Source: Variovorax sp. ZS18.2.2 (lineage in GTDB: Bacteria; Pseudomonadota; Gammaproteobacteria; Burkholderiales; Burkholderiaceae_C). Taken from it: a stretch of 64,000 nucleotides of DNA. The position numbers and the translations under genes were made by a program. The number at the start of each line of letters is the position of its first letter. Positions within the stretch are counted from its first letter, which is position 1. The notes under the pieces are model-generated. The model made no database searches, was not told the origin of the DNA, and was given only the letters and a program-made list of their open reading frames with translations. The stretch spans positions 124,001 to 188,000 of the forward strand of contig NZ_JANLNM010000008.1 of NCBI RefSeq assembly GCF_024701975.1. Direction: 5' to 3'. Positions 1 to 8,272 of the stretch are shown here, in pieces.

Positions 1-66
1 GGCACCACCTACCAGCAGGCGCTGACGGACTTCTTCGACACCGCGATGCGTTCACCGACCCCATGA
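1..66 (+). CDS. C-terminal end of an unidentified protein (partial)
   Basis: An open frame enters from the left edge and ends at TGA 64-66. The 21 residues seen (GTTYQQALTDFF, then DTAMRSPTP) are too few to assign a family. The stop overlaps the ATG of the next gene as ATGA, so the two are probably translationally coupled and act in one pathway, perhaps amino-acid or imino-acid metabolism given the neighbour. Confidence 0.5.
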   Translation, partial: GTTYQQALTDFFDTAMRSPTP

Positions 67-998
67 AGCACTTCGACGAAGCCGCCACCCGCGCGCCATT
101 GGGTTTCGAAAAGCTCGTGCCCGCATTGCGCGCAGCCTTCGCGGCCGAGGCGCAGGTGCCGCCGCGCCATGTGCACAGCATCGAAACCGCAGGTGCAGAC
201 AAGGGCACCGTGCTCATCATGCCGGCGTGGAGCGACGCGGGATTTCTCGGCATCAAGACCATCAACATCTTTCCCGGCAACAGCGCGCGCGGCCTGCCCG
301 GCCTGCATGCGACCTATGTGCTGTACGACGCGCGCACCGGTGTGCCGCTGGCGATGATGGACGGCAACGAGATCACCGCGCGGCGCACCGCTGCGGCTTC
401 GGCGCTCGGCGCCTCGTTCCTCGCGCGAAGCGATGCGCGCCGGCTGCTGCTGCTCGGCATCGGCCGCATCGCCCGCATGCTGCCGGCCGCACATGCGAGC
501 GTGCGGCCCATCGACGAAGTGACGGTGTGGAACCACCGGTCCGAAGGCGCCGAGGCCCTGGCCGCGCAACTGCGCGCCGAGGGCTGGAACGCGCAGGCCG
601 CAGTCGATCTGGAAGCGGCCGTGCGCAGCGCCGACATCGTCAGCTGCGCCACGCTGGCCACCGCGCCGCTGGTGCGCGGCGAATGGCTCGCGCCGGGATC
701 GCACCTCGACCTGATCGGCAGCTTCACGCCCGCGATGCGCGAGGCCGACGTGCAGTGCTTCGCAGGCGCGCGCACCTTCATCGACACGAACGAGGCCCTG
801 CAGAAATCGGGCGACCTGCTCGATGCGATCGCCGCCGGCACCCTGCGCGCGCAAGAGGTGCAGGGCACGCTCGCCGACCTGTGCCGTGGCGAACGCGCGG
901 GCCGCGCCGGCGATGCCGAACGCACGGTGTTCAAGGCCGTCGGCAGCGCGCTCGAAGACCTGACTGCTGCCACGCTGGTATGGCAGCACACGGCCTGA
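63..998 (+). CDS. Ornithine cyclodeaminase / mu-crystallin family protein
   Basis: 311 residues, the usual length for this NAD(P)-dependent family, which includes ornithine cyclodeaminase, delta1-pyrroline-2-carboxylate reductase and alanine dehydrogenase. Family marks seen: K(T/V)NIFPGN near residue 80, the LYDARTGVPLAMMDGNEIT block near 98-113 followed by RRTAAASALGA, a Rossmann segment (LLLLGIGRIARM, residues about 138-149) and DLIGSFTPAMREAD. The Rossmann glycine pattern GIGRIA differs somewhat from the common GxGxQA. It overlaps the preceding reading frame by ATGA. Substrate cannot be read from sequence; pyrroline-2-carboxylate reductase is the commonest role for proteobacterial members. 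Confidence 0.9.
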   Translation: MKHFDEAATRAPLGFEKLVPALRAAFAAEAQVPPRHVHSIETAGADKGTVLIMPAWSDAGFLGIKTINIFPGNSARGLPGLHATYVLYDARTGVPLAMMDGNEITARRTAAASALGASFLARSDARRLLLLGIGRIARMLPAAHASVRPIDEVTVWNHRSEGAEALAAQLRAEGWNAQAAVDLEAAVRSADIVSCATLATAPLVRGEWLAPGSHLDLIGSFTPAMREADVQCFAGARTFIDTNEALQKSGDLLDAIAAGTLRAQEVQGTLADLCRGERAGRAGDAERTVFKAVGSALEDLTAATLVWQHTA

Positions 999-1262
999 CT
1001 GAAGACCTGACCGAGCCCTCGGTTCAGGGTAAGTCCCCATCGTTCGGCGGGGCCGGCAACCCATCTAGGGGTCATGCGCAAGAGAAACTCCATGGAACGA
1101 ACGCTCGCCGCCGGAAAGCCGGCCGATCCGTTCATGGCACGAAACTTGAAAGCAGCAACAGAACCCGGTGTTGGACGACAGGCGTATACGTCATACGGCT
1201 GATAGCGCCCGACGCCGAGTAGCACTAACCTGCTAATGCGATGAAATCAGAGAGGCAACCGC

Positions 1263-1535
1263 ATGCTCACGATCCTTCAGAAAGCCAACATCCTCAGCAA
1301 GGTGGGGTTCGATGTACCGGCGCGTCCGGACGACGATCTTTCCACCAACGCCGTGACCGGATCGGCCGTCAAACCCGAAGGCATTTCCCAGAAGGCGCAC
1401 GACTGGGCCAAGGCCATCGAGACCTTGTACGTGGCCTACGTGGCGGCGCGTGCCGCCAAGAGCCTGCGCGACTCCGAGGAAGTGCGGCAGACGGCGATGC
1501 TGCAGAAGCTTTCTTCTTCGAAGGCTTACGCCTGA
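1263..1535 (+). CDS. Small hypothetical protein, 90 aa
   Basis: 90 residues, soluble, no signal peptide or membrane segment. Begins MLTILQKANILSKVGFDVP and has an Ala/Lys-rich helical C-terminal half (AYVAARAAKSLRDSEEVRQ). A purine-rich stretch (AGAGAGGCAACCGC) precedes the ATG. Codon bias matches the surrounding genes, which supports a real gene, but I do not recognise the family. It stands alone, with 264 bp before it and about 340 bp after it. Confidence 0.6.
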   Translation: MLTILQKANILSKVGFDVPARPDDDLSTNAVTGSAVKPEGISQKAHDWAKAIETLYVAYVAARAAKSLRDSEEVRQTAMLQKLSSSKAYA

Positions 1536-1875
1536 GGCACTGAGGCACCGCGCCCTTCGCACCTGCTCCACGAGCGATACAAGAAGGGCTGCGGTTGGCG
1601 ATCGCGAGCGGCATCGTCAGCCGCCCCCGCTCATCCGTATTTCGAGCAAGGCGCACCAGGTGCCGTAGCGTGAAGGACTGCTCGGCCGCAAATGGTCGCC
1701 CACTTAGAGCGGCAGATAAAACGTGGGAACATCGACCCGGTGCTCGACGCGGGTGCGCAGCTTACCGAAGGCCGGCGGCCATGCGCTGATTTCGAAACAC
1801 CAATCCAAACCTCGCCGCCATCTCGCTTGCTGCGATAGAACTCTTTTCAGGCGCGGTTGCGCGCCCCACAGAACC
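1536..1875. other. Intergenic region without a supported gene
   Basis: About 340 bp between the 90-residue gene and the glycosyltransferase-like gene. A reading frame runs through the second half continuous with the downstream gene, but its upstream part lacks the downstream protein's character and the ATG at 1876 is a better start. No convincing promoter or terminator was found. Confidence 0.4.
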
Positions 1876-2571
1876 ATGATCGATATCGTCAGTGCGACAA
1901 GATTGCCTGAAGCCGAGTTTTGGGCCAATTCCGCTCTCGGGCAATCGCTGCGTCGGCTCAGCTTCGATGGCCGCTTGAGGCCGCACGTGAGCTTCGAGAA
2001 CCGGCGGGGGTTGCCCGATGTTTTCAACAGCGCGCTCACAGCCGCCGATGCCAACGACATGCTCGTCTTCATTCATGACGATGTCTGGCTGGAAGACTAC
2101 TTCCTGGTCAATCGCATCTCGGAGGGATTGCGCGCCTATGACGTCATCGGCCTGGCGGGCAATCGGCGCCTGCCAAAGCACCATGTGAGCTGGAATTACA
2201 TCGACACCAACCTGACCTGGGACGATCTGGCGAATCTCTCAGGAATCATTGCCCATGGGCTGCAGCCGTTTGGCCACATCGACTGCATGGGTTCGGTGCC
2301 GGCCGACTGCGAGTTGCTGGACGGCGTTTTTCTGGCAGCGAACCGGCACACCCTGCTGGCGAAATCCGTGCAGTTCGATCCGCGATTCGACTTTCATTTC
2401 TACGACATCGACTTCTGCAGAACCGCGCGTCAGCAAGGGCTGCGATTGGGGACGTGGCCCATTTCCGTGACGCATCAAAGCGATGGCGCTTTCGGAGGCG
2501 CGCACTGGCGCGAACTCTATGAGGTCTATGTGCAAAAGTGGGGCGACCAGGCGCTGGCCCTGCCCGGCTGA
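1876..2571 (+). CDS. Glycosyltransferase-like family protein (Glyco_tranf_2_5 type)
   Basis: 231 residues from the ATG at 1876; the frame stays open upstream to 1723 but those residues look non-coding. It resembles short GT-A fold proteins of the PF13712 kind: an N-terminal beta-alpha unit (IVSATRL), a DMLVFIHDDVWLEDYF segment whose HDD occupies the place of the metal/nucleotide-sugar binding acidic motif, LDGVFLAANRHTLL, and FHFYDIDFCRTARQQGLRLG near the end. This suggests transfer of a sugar to an unknown acceptor. No other surface-polysaccharide gene adjoins it, so the role is open. Confidence 0.7.
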   Translation: MIDIVSATRLPEAEFWANSALGQSLRRLSFDGRLRPHVSFENRRGLPDVFNSALTAADANDMLVFIHDDVWLEDYFLVNRISEGLRAYDVIGLAGNRRLPKHHVSWNYIDTNLTWDDLANLSGIIAHGLQPFGHIDCMGSVPADCELLDGVFLAANRHTLLAKSVQFDPRFDFHFYDIDFCRTARQQGLRLGTWPISVTHQSDGAFGGAHWRELYEVYVQKWGDQALALPG

Positions 2572-2724
2572 CGACGCGCTCAGCGACTTGTCAGCGATGT
2601 CCTGAAGTCCTGGACATCGGGGACTGCGAGCCATCGGCCATCGGCGCCCGCACTCGGTGGCGCGCCGATGACGTCAGGCGGCGAACGGCCGTTCCGACTG
2701 GCCGCTCGCTTGCTGCCTGCCTGC

Positions 2725-3150
2725 TTACTTGCCTTGCGCCGACTGCAGCACCGGGTTCTGCATGGTCGAGACGACCTTGCTGTTCACGCGCGAGCCGCTG
2801 GTCACGTTCTGGTCGGGAGCGGCGGCGGTGGCCATGGCTTCCTGGTAGACCTTGGCCGGGTCGCGTTGCGAGGTGAACGGGTCCGCACCGCGCGAGCCGC
2901 GCGTCACGTTCTGGTTCGGTGCGTGCGCGGTGTCCACGGCTTGCTTGTTCATGGCTTCGACGTCGGCCGACGAAACGAAAGGATCGGCACCGCGCGAGCC
3001 GCGGGTCACGTTCTGGTTCGGTGCGTGGGCGGCGGCGACAGCTTCGGCTTCGACTTCCGCGCGGCTGCGGCCAGCCGATTGCTGGGCCTGGGCGGTGGTC
3101 ACGGCGAGCACCGCGAATGCGGCGGCGAGGGCGAGTTGCGAGGTCTTCAT
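2725..3150 (-). CDS. Small exported protein with three internal repeats
   Basis: 141 residues from ATG at 3150. The first 22 or so residues form a signal peptide (MKTSQLALAAAFAVLAVTTAQA), so the mature protein is periplasmic or secreted. The rest is nearly all repeats: APNQNVTRGSRGADPF occurs twice, separated by about 18 residues, and a third diverged copy reads APDQNVTSGSR. The two best copies are also near-identical in DNA (about 2888-2925 and 2990-3028), indicating recent duplication. It resembles DUF4148-like short secreted proteins common in Burkholderiales, but the family is uncertain. Function unknown. Confidence 0.7.
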   Translation of the reverse strand: MKTSQLALAAAFAVLAVTTAQAQQSAGRSRAEVEAEAVAAAHAPNQNVTRGSRGADPFVSSADVEAMNKQAVDTAHAPNQNVTRGSRGADPFTSQRDPAKVYQEAMATAAAPDQNVTSGSRVNSKVVSTMQNPVLQSAQGK

Positions 3151-3386
3151 GGTTGGTTCTTTGTTGCTGCGAGTTGTTGGAGGGAGTCGTCCCGTGGATG
3201 CGGGAAAACCCTGAAAGAGTCTCGCGGGGGCAAAAGGCAGATCCGTGACGGCCCCAGGCGGCGGTGGGTTGCCAATCCGGGCGCCGACGCGTTGCGTGCG
3301 CTTCTGGTACGGAAGGAAGTTCTCGCACCAGGTCGGCACGGTGCCTGACAATCCGGGCGCACCGCAGCTTCACCACGAAACACCCC

Positions 3387-3758
3387 ATGGAATCACCACT
3401 CGGCACCGTCATCTTCTACGCCAGGGACATGCAGAAATCCGCGGCCTTCTATGCCCGGCATTTCGGCTTTGTCACCAGCGGCGAAGTTGTCGAAGGACTG
3501 ATCGAGCTGACGCATCCGGACGGCGGCGCGGGCATCCTCATCCATCAGGCCGCCAAGTCCGTGAAGCTCGGGCAGGTGGGCGTGAAGCTGAGCTTCCATG
3601 TGAAGGATGTGAAGGCGTTTGCCGCGCAGGCGGCGCTTCAGGGTCTGGTGTTCGGGGCCGTGCATGAGGCCAATGGATATGCATTCGCCAATGCCAAGGA
3701 TCTCGACAAGAACTCGATCAGCATCTCGAGCAGGGCACATCGGGCTGCCACGGTTTGA
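3387..3758 (+). CDS. VOC (glyoxalase/bleomycin-resistance) family protein
   Basis: 123 residues from ATG 3387, the length of a single-module VOC protein. The start matches the family: GTVIFYARDMQKSAAFYARHFGF is the typical beta-alpha opening in which the partner enters, followed by a second strand set (GVKLSFHVKDVKAFAAQA) and the last strand (YAFANAKDLDKNSISIS). VOC proteins include glyoxalases, dioxygenases and antibiotic-binding proteins, usually as metal-binding dimers. The substrate cannot be inferred. It lies 69 bp before polB, but a shared function is unlikely. Confidence 0.8.
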   Translation: MESPLGTVIFYARDMQKSAAFYARHFGFVTSGEVVEGLIELTHPDGGAGILIHQAAKSVKLGQVGVKLSFHVKDVKAFAAQAALQGLVFGAVHEANGYAFANAKDLDKNSISISSRAHRAATV

Positions 3759-3827
3759 TGCGGCCGTGACCGGGCGAAAATCGGTCGCTCCAGCCGCCTC
3801 CTGCTGCACCCGATTCTTCAAGCGCTC

Positions 3828-6218
3828 GTGACATCCACCGACCTCAAGGGCTTCATCCTCACTCGCCACTGGCGGGATGCGCCAGCCGGCACGGAGATCG
3901 AGTACTGGCTCGCAACAGATGCCGGGCCGACCAAAGTGGTCCTGCCCTCCCAGACCTCCGTCGCATTCGTCGCAACCCGGCACAGGGCTCAGGTGGAAGC
4001 GCACCTCGCGGCCATGCCGGGCGTGGAGGTCCGTGAGCTCGCGCTGAAGACCTTCCATCAGGAACCCGTCGTCGGTGTCTATGCGAAGCACTTCCGCCAG
4101 CTCGGCCGGCTGGCGCGTGCCCTCCAGGCGGAGAGCATTCCCCTGCTCGAAGCCGATGTGCGTCCGCACGACCGCTACCTGATGGAACGCTTCATCACCG
4201 CCGGCGTGCTGGTGGAGGGCGGGCAGGCAGACCGCGCCACCATCGTCGACTGCAGGCTCAAGCCCGCGCCCGAATACCGGCCGGTGTTGAAGGTGGTGTC
4301 GCTGGACATCGAGACGAGCCAGCACGAAGCGCTCTATTCCATTGCGCTGGATGGTTTGCCGGACCGCGTCGTCTTCATGCTGGGTGAGCCGCCACGCGAA
4401 TCGAGCGAGCCAAGTGAACCAGCCGAGCCCACGGACTTCTCGCTCGTCTATTGCCCGACCCGCAAGGCCATGATCGAGAGGCTCAACGACTGGTTCGAGC
4501 GGAACGACCCGGACGTTCTCATCGGCTGGAACGTCATCCAGTTCGACCTGCGGGTGCTCCAGAAGACGGCCAACGAATGCGGGGTGCCGCTCCTCCTGGG
4601 GCGGGAGCGACGGCCCATCGAATGGCGCACGCACCCCGGCAAGCAGGGCTACCTGTTCGCGCCCACGCCCGGCCGGGTGATCATCGACGGCATCGACGCG
4701 CTGAAGGCTGCTGTATGGAGCTTTCCTTCCTTCAGCCTGGAGACCGTCTCGCAAGCGCTGCTGAGCGAGGGCAAGGCCATCGGAGACGACTACGACAAGA
4801 TGGCGGAGATCGAGCGGCGCTACCAGGAAGACAAGCCGGCACTCGCGCTCTACAACATCCGCGACTGCGAGCTGGTCCTGCGCATCTTCGACAAGGCGAA
4901 GCTGCTGCAGTTCGTGATGGAGCGCGCCCAGACCACGGGCCTTCCGGCCGACCACTTCGGCGGCTCCATTGCCGCGTTCAGCCATCACTACCTGCCGCGC
5001 ATGCATCGCCTCGGCTACGTGGCGCCGAACGTGGGCGAGATTCCGACCAAGGCCTACCCCGGCGGGTACGTGATGGACTCGAAGCCCGGGTTCTACGACT
5101 CCGTCGTGGTGCTGGACTACAAGAGCCTCTACCCGTCGATCATTCGCACCTTCCTTGTCGACCCCGTGGGCCTCGTGGAAGGCACCCACGCCGCCGACCC
5201 GGCGACGGTCGTCAAGGGGCCGCAAGGAACCGTCTTCTCGCGCGAGAAGCACTGTCTGCCGGAAATCGTGACCACGCTCTGGCGCGCCCGGGACGAAGCC
5301 AAGCGGGACAAGAACGAGCCGCTGTCACAAGCACTGAAGCTGCTCATGAATTCCTTTGCCGGCGTGCTCGGCGCAGCCGACTGCCGCTTCTTCAATCCCA
5401 AGCTCGTGTCCGCCATCACCCTTCGGGGGCACGAGATGATGAAGCTCACGCGCGAATTCGTGGAAGAGCGGGACTACGAGGTCATCTACGGCGACACCGA
5501 CTCCATCTTCATCTGGCTCAAGCGCACCCACACCAACGAAGAAGCGCACGCCATCGCGGCGACCCTGGCGAGAGACATCAACGCGTGGTGGACCCGCTCT
5601 CTCCGCGAAGCGCACGGCCTCGCGAACTTTCTCGAGATCGAGTTCGACACCCACTACAAAAAGTTCTTCATGCCGACCATCCGCGGCTCGGAGGTTGGCA
5701 GCAAGAAGCGGTATGCAGGCTTGAGCGTCGATGCCAAGGGGAAAGAGGAAATGGTCTACCGCGGCCTGGAGATGGCCCGCAGCGACTGGACCCCGCTGGC
5801 GCGCCAGTTTCAGGAAGGGCTGCTCTCGCGCATCTTCCACGACGAGCCCTACAAGGAATTCGTGACCGACTATGCAGAGGCGCTGCTGGCGGGCGAGATG
5901 GACGACCTGCTCGTCTACCGCAAGCGCCTGCGCCACCGCCTCGATGCCTACCAGGTCAACGTACCGCCGCAGGTGCGCGCCGCAAGGGTTGCCGACGACT
6001 ACAACGCGCGGATCAACCGTCCGAAGCAATACCAGAACGGCGGCTGGATCCGGTACGTCATGACCCAGGGCGGGCCCGAGCCCATGGAGATTCGCCAGTC
6101 CCGAATCGATTACGAGCACTACCTGAGCAAGCAGCTCCAGCCGATTGCCGACGCCATCCTCCAGCCAATGGGCGAGAGCTTCATGGCCCTGACGACGGCA
6201 CAGCAAGGTCTTTTCTAG
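3828..6218 (+). CDS. polB: DNA polymerase II (family B)
   Basis: 796 residues from a GTG start, the normal size of bacterial Pol II, which acts in repair, restart and translesion synthesis. The 3'-5' exonuclease is complete: Exo I DIE at 160-162, Exo II GWNVIQFD ending at D240, Exo III YNIRD at 342-346. Polymerase motifs: A, DYKSLYPSIIR from 430; C, YGDTDS at 554-559; B, KLLMNSFAGVLG from 504. In motif B the tyrosine found in nearly all family-B enzymes (N-S-x-Y-G) is Ala511, an unusual change treated as a finding. I saw no LexA-like CTGT-N8-ACAG box just upstream. It is monocistronic. Long minus-strand frames opposite it are codon-bias shadows. Confidence 0.96.
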   Translation: MTSTDLKGFILTRHWRDAPAGTEIEYWLATDAGPTKVVLPSQTSVAFVATRHRAQVEAHLAAMPGVEVRELALKTFHQEPVVGVYAKHFRQLGRLARALQAESIPLLEADVRPHDRYLMERFITAGVLVEGGQADRATIVDCRLKPAPEYRPVLKVVSLDIETSQHEALYSIALDGLPDRVVFMLGEPPRESSEPSEPAEPTDFSLVYCPTRKAMIERLNDWFERNDPDVLIGWNVIQFDLRVLQKTANECGVPLLLGRERRPIEWRTHPGKQGYLFAPTPGRVIIDGIDALKAAVWSFPSFSLETVSQALLSEGKAIGDDYDKMAEIERRYQEDKPALALYNIRDCELVLRIFDKAKLLQFVMERAQTTGLPADHFGGSIAAFSHHYLPRMHRLGYVAPNVGEIPTKAYPGGYVMDSKPGFYDSVVVLDYKSLYPSIIRTFLVDPVGLVEGTHAADPATVVKGPQGTVFSREKHCLPEIVTTLWRARDEAKRDKNEPLSQALKLLMNSFAGVLGAADCRFFNPKLVSAITLRGHEMMKLTREFVEERDYEVIYGDTDSIFIWLKRTHTNEEAHAIAATLARDINAWWTRSLREAHGLANFLEIEFDTHYKKFFMPTIRGSEVGSKKRYAGLSVDAKGKEEMVYRGLEMARSDWTPLARQFQEGLLSRIFHDEPYKEFVTDYAEALLAGEMDDLLVYRKRLRHRLDAYQVNVPPQVRAARVADDYNARINRPKQYQNGGWIRYVMTQGGPEPMEIRQSRIDYEHYLSKQLQPIADAILQPMGESFMALTTAQQGLF

Positions 6219-6390
6219 CCAGGGCGGGGCGTACCGGCTGGCGGCCGGGTTCGGGGCCGTCGGCAACTAAATAGAAGCCCCCTTGCCTTCTTCCACCAGA
6301 TCGACGCCCAATCCGTATCGAGCGCGTCGCAGCCCCGAGCGGGCCGCTTTCGCGTGGAAGATTCCATCGCAAGACATGGAGAAAACCAAG

Positions 6391-6816
6391 ATGTCCGCAG
6401 CCATGTTCGCCGCCCTGTTCTTCACGGTGGCCCTCCTCGTCACCACGGCCTACTTCATCATGGGCTCCATCCCGCTCCTGGTGTTGAAGCACGACACGCC
6501 GCTCGACGCGCGCTTCGTGCGCGGCTTCTTCAACCTCTATTACGTCGGCGCGTTCATCACGGCCACCGCCACGGCGATCAGCTTCGCGCTTGCGGGGCGC
6601 TTGGGCATCGCGGTGGGTGCCGCGGCGCTGGCGGCGATGGCCATCGTCCTGCGCAAGAAGGTCATTCCCAAGATGGACGCGCTCGGGGAGCAGATCAAGT
6701 CCAACTACATGGACGCGATTCCGGGGTTCCGCAAGACGCACATCACCGCCATCCTGATCAACCTCGCTCAGCTCGTGGTGATCGTGTGGACGCTCATTTC
6801 GGTGAGCCGGCAGTAG
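6391..6816 (+). CDS. Small integral membrane protein, about four TM segments
   Basis: 141 residues. I chose ATG 6391 because GGAG lies 9 bases upstream; an in-frame ATG at 6376 would add five residues. Four hydrophobic segments are visible: AAMFAALFFTVALLVTTAYF, a FFNLYYVGAFITATATAISF stretch, GIAVGAAALAAMAIVL and a C-terminal AILINLAQLVVIVWTLI, joined by short charged loops (RKKVIPKMDALGEQIKSNY). I recognise no function. Its last 23 bp overlap the 3' end of the convergent methyltransferase gene. Confidence 0.75.
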   Translation: MSAAMFAALFFTVALLVTTAYFIMGSIPLLVLKHDTPLDARFVRGFFNLYYVGAFITATATAISFALAGRLGIAVGAAALAAMAIVLRKKVIPKMDALGEQIKSNYMDAIPGFRKTHITAILINLAQLVVIVWTLISVSRQ

Positions 6817-7849
6817 CGGCAGCCGCGCCCCGTCGAAGCACCACCGGCGCGCCTCCGGTGGCGCGCGCCCTCAACTGACCGCAGCCGCCGTCGACATCCT
6901 GCCCGGCCGAATCGCGCAGCTTCGTCAGGATGCCCCGCTCGTGCAGCGTGCGCGCGATCTGCTCACAGCGCTCCCACGACGGGCGGCTGAACGCCACGCC
7001 ATCGACCGCATTGAACGGAATCATGTTCAGCACGCCGTACTTGCCCGAGAGCAGCCGGACGATGCCTTCGATCTCGTCTTCTCCATCGTTCACGCCTTCG
7101 AGCAGCGCCCACTGGTACTGGATCGGATAGCCGGTCGCCCGCGCATAGCGCTCGCCCGCATCGACCAGTTCCTCGGGCGTCATGTGCGGCGCGCGCGGCA
7201 GGAGCGTCTTGCGCAGGTCGGCCTTGGTCGTGTGCAGCGAGAGCGCCAGCGCAGGCTTCACGCGTTCCTGTTGCAGCCGCTCGAACGCGCGCGGATCGCC
7301 CACGGTGGAGAACACCAGGTTCTTGTGGCCGATGTTGCCCACCGTGCCGAGCAGCTCGATGGCCTCCATCACGTTGTCCAGGTTGTGGGCCGGCTCGCCC
7401 ATGCCCATGAACACCACCTTGCGCACCGGCCGGCGCATGCGTGCGAGCGCGACCTGGGCAATGATTTCCGCGCTGCCCACCTGGCGAAGCAACCCATCCC
7501 GGCCCGTCATGCAGAACTGGCAGCCCACAGCGCACCCGACCTGCGAGGAGACGCACAAACCATCGCGCGGCAGCAGCACGCTCTCCACGGTCTGGCCGTC
7601 CGCGAGGGCAACCAGCAGCCGCTCGGAGCCATCCGCACCGGGGTGCACCGTGTGAATGCGCGCAAGGCCCGCCAGCTCGGCTTCGATGGCTGGCAGGGCT
7701 TCCATCAGCGACGACGGAAAGAAGCTGTGCGGCAGGCGCCGGCCGCTGTTGCGCGGCAGCGCGTGCGACCACAGCCGCAGGATGCGCTGCTCGTGGCTGG
7801 GGCCCGCGCCGGCTTCGCGGAGTCTTCGTTTCAGTTCGTGGATGCGCAT
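6794..7849 (-). CDS. RlmN/Cfr-family radical SAM 23S rRNA methyltransferase
   Basis: 351 residues. RlmN enzymes methylate C2 of A2503 in 23S rRNA (and some tRNA A37) using two SAM and a [4Fe-4S] cluster. Cluster cysteines C106, C110, C113 (CAVGCQFC) are present, as are the two catalytic cysteines: C99 seven residues before the cluster and C323 in the DVDGGCGQL motif. GMGEPAHNLDNV, STVG and SLHTT motifs also fit. In Burkholderiales the housekeeping rlmN normally sits beside ndk, hisS or ispG, none of which is here, so this is probably a second, accessory copy. No Shine-Dalgarno precedes the ATG: the leader is C-rich (G-tracts on the opposite strand). It is the last gene of a minus-strand group. 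Confidence 0.88.
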   Translation of the reverse strand: MRIHELKRRLREAGAGPSHEQRILRLWSHALPRNSGRRLPHSFFPSSLMEALPAIEAELAGLARIHTVHPGADGSERLLVALADGQTVESVLLPRDGLCVSSQVGCAVGCQFCMTGRDGLLRQVGSAEIIAQVALARMRRPVRKVVFMGMGEPAHNLDNVMEAIELLGTVGNIGHKNLVFSTVGDPRAFERLQQERVKPALALSLHTTKADLRKTLLPRAPHMTPEELVDAGERYARATGYPIQYQWALLEGVNDGEDEIEGIVRLLSGKYGVLNMIPFNAVDGVAFSRPSWERCEQIARTLHERGILTKLRDSAGQDVDGGCGQLRARATGGAPVVLRRGAAAATAGSPK

Positions 7850-7858
7850 GCGCTGTCT

Positions 7859-7890
7859 GGGGGCAAATGGGGCAATGGGGGCAATTGGGG
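7859..7890 (+). repeat. Tandem G-tract repeat, potential G-quadruplex
   Basis: Four G-runs of 5, 4, 5 and 4 bases are separated by CAAAT, CAAT and CAATT, which fits an intramolecular G-quadruplex on the + strand. The block lies between the DUF2185-like gene and the methyltransferase gene, about 10 bp upstream of the latter's start codon, on its template strand. Confidence 0.6.
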
Positions 7891-7909
7891 AAATGGACTT
7901 CGGGACACG

Positions 7910-8257
7910 TCAGCCGCGCGGCTTGAAATCGAACACCTCTTCCCAAGGCACATCCGCGCCGCTGCGCTCCCATGCCGAGCCGACGGGCTTGTCCGTGACT
8001 GCGCTCAACGTGGAGTCCATCTTGAGAAAAGAATTCAGGGGACAGATTTTCGGCGGATTGTCATCGAGCACGCCTTGGCTCTCCCTGCCGCTCAGAAAGA
8101 TCCAACCCGAATCGTGCGGGTTGTTCGGCTTCACCCGATAGGCAAAACACACGGGCAACCGGTTCGGACCCATGACCTGGTCCGACGCCAACACCAGCGG
8201 CGCGAGCGCGGCGAACTTGTCGTCCCACGGCTCCTTCTTCTTTTTGAATGGCCACAT
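7910..8257 (-). CDS. DUF2185 / Imm33-like protein
   Basis: 115 residues. After a basic start (MWPFKKKKEPW) comes the family pattern: a strand with ASDQVMGPNRLPVCFAYR, then HDSGWIFLSGRESQGVLDD, then CPLNSFLKMDSTLSAV, ending in WEEVF. DUF2185 domains overlap the Imm33 immunity family of polymorphic-toxin systems, but many members are orphan genes of unknown role. No toxin is adjacent. It lies 15 bp after the DinB-like gene and 60 bp before the radical SAM gene, all on the minus strand. Confidence 0.72.
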   Translation of the reverse strand: MWPFKKKKEPWDDKFAALAPLVLASDQVMGPNRLPVCFAYRVKPNNPHDSGWIFLSGRESQGVLDDNPPKICPLNSFLKMDSTLSAVTDKPVGSAWERSGADVPWEEVFDFKPRG

Positions 8258-8272
8258 GTCGATCTTTGCTCC

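Noticed and set aside
999-1262. Possible structured leader or riboswitch before the 90-residue gene
   Set aside because: There are short C/G complementary stretches (CCCC...GGGG near 1035-1053), but I could not match any known riboswitch core, so I did not call one.
3759-3827. LexA box controlling polB
   Set aside because: No CTGT-N8-ACAG or close variant is in the 69 bp before the GTG start.
3393-5252. Open frame of 619 codons on the minus strand opposite polB
   Set aside because: It mirrors polB in high-GC codon bias, has no recognisable fold, and polB carries every expected motif.
5325-6266. Minus-strand frame at the end of polB
   Set aside because: Shadow of polB and of the downstream gap; no motif or ribosome-binding site.
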